Shown here piece after piece: positions 61,784-64,000 of a DNA stretch of 64,000 bases. This stretch comes from Streptomyces sp. NBC_01549. Its GTDB lineage: Bacteria > Actinomycetota > Actinomycetes > Streptomycetales > Streptomycetaceae. Location of the stretch: assembly GCF_026339955.1 (NCBI RefSeq), contig NZ_JAPEPW010000001.1:6965001-7029000 (forward strand), given 5' to 3'. The notes under the pieces were generated by a model that was not told the DNA's origin, made no database searches, and worked only from the letters and a program-made list of their open reading frames with translations. The position numbers and the translations under genes are program-made. How positions within the stretch are numbered: position 1 is the first letter of the stretch; each line of letters opens with the position of its first letter.

Positions 61784-61814
61784 ACGCTACGGATTGGAGA
61801 GCACTCGAAGTCAA
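61784..61814 (-). promoter_or_regulatory. MerR-type promoter with 19-bp spacer
   Basis: On the minus strand TTGACT (61809-61814) and TAGCGT (61784-61789) are separated by exactly 19 bp, too long for normal use and diagnostic of MerR regulators. The spacer holds TTCGAGTGCTCTCCAA, an imperfect dyad close to the common MerR operator TTGGAGTGCACTCCAA. No MerR gene is in the window. Confidence 0.65.
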
Positions 61815-61861
61815 GCGGAGGCCACTGCTCACGGCGGGGGACGGGTGTGGCCACGGGCATG

Positions 61862-61900
61862 AAAAGGCCCCGACCGGATGGGGGAATCTCGGTCGGGGCC
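61862..61900 (-). terminator. Rho-independent terminator after the HhH-PHP gene
   Basis: GGCCCCGACCG (61866-61876) pairs perfectly with CGGTCGGGGCC (61890-61900), and on the minus strand the stem is followed by TTTTC. It lies about 190 bp after the stop of the minus-strand PHP gene and upstream of the SDR promoter, so it insulates the two. Confidence 0.75.
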
Positions 61901-62086
61901 GTCTGTGGTGGGCACGGATGGCGGTCGCCTCTGGGCGAAAGGCTCCACGGGGCTTCAGCCGAACGATCGTCCCTGTGGGCGAAAGGTGAGGCCCGAGGAC
62001 ACTGTTCCATCCACATCCACGGTTGGTTCAACGGGGAACTACCGATGGGTGTTCCCGCGTGACCAGGGAAGACGCGGTGACGTACG

Positions 62087-63148
62087 TCACCCGGAGGGGG
62101 GCAAGGAAGCGGGAGGGTTCTCGCGGCGCCGGGTCGGCGTCGTCCGCTCCTGGGTCCAAGCCAGCAGTTCGGCCTCGCTCCAGGTGGTGATCACGCGCTC
62201 GGCGGGCACCCCGCACTCCTCGGCCCGCGCGCAGCCGTGGATCTGCCATTCGAGTTGACCGGGGGCGTGCGCATCGGTGTCGATCGAGAACAGCGCGCCC
62301 GCGTCGAGCGCCCGGCGCAGCAGCCGGCGCGGTGGGTCGAGACGTTCCGGGCGGCAGTTGATCTCCACGGCCGTACCCGACTCCGCGCAGGCGGCGAAGA
62401 CCGCGTCGGCGTCGAACTGCGACTCGGGCCGCCGCTCGGAGAGCAGCCGGCCCGTGCAGTGCCCGAGCACGTCCGCGAGCGGATCGCGTACGGCGGTGAC
62501 CATGCGGCGGGTCATGGACCTGGCGTCCATGCGCAGCCTGGAGTGCACCGACACCACCACGACGTCCAGCAGCTCCAGCAGCTCCGGCTCCTGGTCGAGC
62601 GATCCGTCGTCGAGGATGTCGCACTCGATGCCGGTGAGCAGCCGGAACGGAACCCACTGGCGGTTGAGCTCCGCCACCACCGCCAACTGCTCGCGCAGTC
62701 GCTCGGGGGACAGCCCCCGCGCCACGGTCAGCCGCGGCGAGTGGTCGGTGAGCACCGCCCACTCGTGCCCGAGGTCCGCGGCGGTCCGGCCCATCCTCTC
62801 GATCGGGCTGCTGCCGTCCGACCAGTCGGAGTGCAGATGGCAGTCGCCGCGCAGCAGCGCCCGCAGCCGTTCGCCACCCTCGGCAAGCGGTGTCGCGGCC
62901 TCCTGCTCCAGCTTCTCGAGATAGTCGGGCACCTGACCGGCCACCGCCTCGCGCACGACCTGTGCCGTCCTCGGCCCGATGCCCTTCAGCGACTCCAGGG
63001 TCCCGGCGGCGACCCGCTTCTCGACCTCCCCGGCGGGCAGCCCGGCCAGCACGGCCTCGGCGGTGCGGAAGGCCCGTATGCGATAGGTGGGGGCCTGGGC
63101 GCGCTCCAGCAGGAACGCGATCCGGTCCAGGGCTTCGACGGGTTCCAT
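62087..63148 (-). CDS. HhH-PHP protein (PolX-like, without polymerase domain)
   Basis: 353 aa from ATG 63148 after AAGGTGG. Residues 1-95 resemble the N-terminal 8-kDa/HhH domain of PolX (RIAFLLERAQAPTYRIRAFR, LESLKGIGPRTAQVVREAV). Residues 110-340 are a PHP phosphoesterase with DCHLHSDWSDG, LTDHSPR, TGIECDIL and SIDTDAHAPGQL, the metal ligands. The palm/fingers polymerase portion between them is missing. It is probably a DNA-end or nucleotide phosphoesterase; exact activity unknown. Confidence 0.85.
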   Translation of the reverse strand: MEPVEALDRIAFLLERAQAPTYRIRAFRTAEAVLAGLPAGEVEKRVAAGTLESLKGIGPRTAQVVREAVAGQVPDYLEKLEQEAATPLAEGGERLRALLRGDCHLHSDWSDGSSPIERMGRTAADLGHEWAVLTDHSPRLTVARGLSPERLREQLAVVAELNRQWVPFRLLTGIECDILDDGSLDQEPELLELLDVVVVSVHSRLRMDARSMTRRMVTAVRDPLADVLGHCTGRLLSERRPESQFDADAVFAACAESGTAVEINCRPERLDPPRRLLRRALDAGALFSIDTDAHAPGQLEWQIHGCARAEECGVPAERVITTWSEAELLAWTQERTTPTRRRENPPASLPPSG

Positions 63149-63317
63149 CGCCACCACCTTCCGTGAGTTCCCCGCCCCTTCAAGCCTTGCCGAGCCGCCG
63201 TCGGCCCGCACGACGGAGCGCCGCTCACCTGGCCACTCGCCTCGCCGCTCACCCAGGCGCGCTCACCTAGGCGTGCTCTCCTCGGCCCGCTCGCGGGAAT
63301 CGATCTACGCTCTAGAC

Positions 63318-63554
63318 ATGACCGAAATCTCGAGCCCCCACATCTCCTACCCGCGGGTCATGGTGCTCGGGGTGCAGCCGTGCGAACCGCCGTTCCGGAT
63401 CGTGGAGATCGACGGGGAAATGGCCGGCGAGGCGAAGTCGATCACCGATGTCCTGACGATCGCCGGCGCCTACGGGATCCACATCCATGATCTCGACGAC
63501 CCCGACGCGGTGCGCTGGGTGGGCGGCGGCAAGTTCACCTGGTCGCACCACTAG
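63318..63554 (+). CDS. Small conserved protein, 78 aa
   Basis: Starts at ATG 63318. The sequence FRIVEIDGEMAGEAKSITDV followed by LTIAGAYGIHIHDLDDPDAV has a beta-alpha-beta look, with a conserved-looking IHIHDLDD and WVGGGKFTWSHH end. No signal or cysteine. I recall similar short proteins in Streptomyces but know no function. Strong codon bias supports it as real. Confidence 0.7.
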   Translation: MTEISSPHISYPRVMVLGVQPCEPPFRIVEIDGEMAGEAKSITDVLTIAGAYGIHIHDLDDPDAVRWVGGGKFTWSHH

Positions 63555-63785
63555 CACGGGGACAGCGAGACACGGGGACAGCGGACAGCGAGACAGCGGC
63601 TCGGGGAGCGCGCGGACCTCGGGTTTCGCGCCGGTGTGAGCTGTCACGGGAGGAAGTGACCCCGCACCCCAGGAAAGATCACCAATGGGCGGGAACCCGG
63701 CATGGGCCGATTCCCGCGAGGGCACGGTTGATCTTGCCGGGTGATCACGACCGCCCCGGCGCCCCCTCTTCCTCCGGGAGTCGTC
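63555..63785. repeat. GACAGCG-rich repeat run in intergenic DNA
   Basis: From about 63556 to 63599 the sequence has five GACA units, most as GACAGCG, separated by GAGACACGGG-type spacers. The repeat is not exact. The remainder of the gap has no gene. Confidence 0.45.
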
Positions 63786-64000
63786 ATGCCCCGTGGCTTC
63801 GCCGCGCCCGCCGCCGCCCTCCTCGCCTCGACCGGCCTGCTGGCCTCGACCGCCCTCCTCGCCGCTGTACCGGCGAGCGCGGCGACGCACGGCGCGTCGC
63901 GGGCCGGAGACGTGTGCTTCTGGACCGCCGCCGGCCAGCACGGCTCGTCGTGGTGCTACACCCCACCGGGCTACACGGACGTCCCGGAGTTCCTGCACGA
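63786..64000 (+). CDS. Start of a secreted protein, cut by the window end
   Basis: ATG 63786 follows GGGAG. A signal peptide with a repeated LLAST unit (ALLASTGLLASTALLAAVPA) ends near ASAATHG. The mature part opens DVCFWTAAGQHGSSWCYTPP, which resembles peptidase-inhibitor I36/gamma-crystallin-like secreted proteins of Streptomyces. Only 71 residues are visible and the frame is open to the last base. Confidence 0.6.
   Translation, partial: MPRGFAAPAAALLASTGLLASTALLAAVPASAATHGASRAGDVCFWTAAGQHGSSWCYTPPGYTDVPEFLH

Noticed and set aside
61932..61986. TGGGCGAAAGG direct repeat, 44 bp apart
   Set aside because: Only two copies and no link to a promoter or gene start; noted but not interpretable.

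Overview
The window looks like chromosome from a Streptomyces or close relative. Third codon positions are almost all G or C, GTG and TTG starts are common, and many stop and start codons overlap (ATGA, GTGA, TTGA). Content also fits: an actinobacterial [NiFe]-hydrogenase accessory cluster, a SigB/SigF-type sigma factor, an ANTAR protein, a DmdR/IdeR-type iron box, two CYP genes with different partners, and several regulated sugar loci. I see no rRNA, tRNA or CRISPR array.

Layout. (1) 1-9.6 kb: the distal part of a hydrogenase cluster, with two or three uncharacterised accessory proteins, a maturation protease, a 34-aa membrane peptide and a complete hypA-B-F-C-D-E set; the structural genes must lie to the left. 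(2) 9.6-14.1 kb: a COG4705-like membrane protein, then two convergent gene pairs (VOC plus SDR; P450 plus ferredoxin) flanked by matching palindromes. The VOC gene is frameshifted in a GT repeat. (3) 14.1-18 kb: sigma factor, ANTAR regulator, FtsX/LolD-type ABC pair. (4) 18-24.6 kb: an OpuB-type osmolyte importer whose ATPase lies 3 kb away on the other strand, with a DUF1206 membrane protein and an unusual two-gene unit (21384-22570) inside the gap. Both products of that unit share a GPIxxSQ[VI]A[VI] motif resembling RHIM-like amyloid signalling motifs. (5) 24.6-41.9 kb: an L-rhamnose regulon joined to lactate oxidation. The leftward arm is rhaI, rhaEW, rhaB, lutA, lutB, lutC. The rightward arm is an ABC importer, mutarotase, a secreted BNR_4-type protein and a LacI regulator. 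The importer ATPase gene is split by a 1385-bp IS701-like element with CTAG target duplications. (6) 42-53.3 kb: a mixed region with a proline iminopeptidase, a YkgJ/pentapeptide fusion, a stand-alone CYP102-like haem domain with a divergent TetR gene, an iron-box-controlled DUF2470 protein, a lactonase-like protein, a FUSC transporter, a DUF3626 protein and a kinase-like phosphotransferase. A short relic resembling the C-terminus of a CYP102 reductase lies at 52.2 kb. (7) 53.4-59.6 kb: a beta-glucoside locus (GH1, ABC importer) with a divergent ROK regulator. (8) 59.6-64 kb: hydrolase, SDR behind a MerR-type promoter, HhH-PHP protein, a small conserved protein and the start of a secreted protein.

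How the genes work together. The clearest logic is in the rhamnose block. Two sigma70-like promoters face away from each other and each has a TGAAA-N-TTCA-type half-palindrome just after its -10, as expected for the LacI regulator at 40886. RhaI, RhaB and RhaEW convert rhamnose to DHAP plus lactate, and LutABC would oxidise the lactate to pyruvate. The IS insertion probably cripples the dedicated importer while leaving catabolism intact. A second theme is gene decay: a frameshifted VOC gene, an amber codon before a His-rich tail, a DUF1330-like relic, a CYP102 reductase relic and a degenerate transposase.
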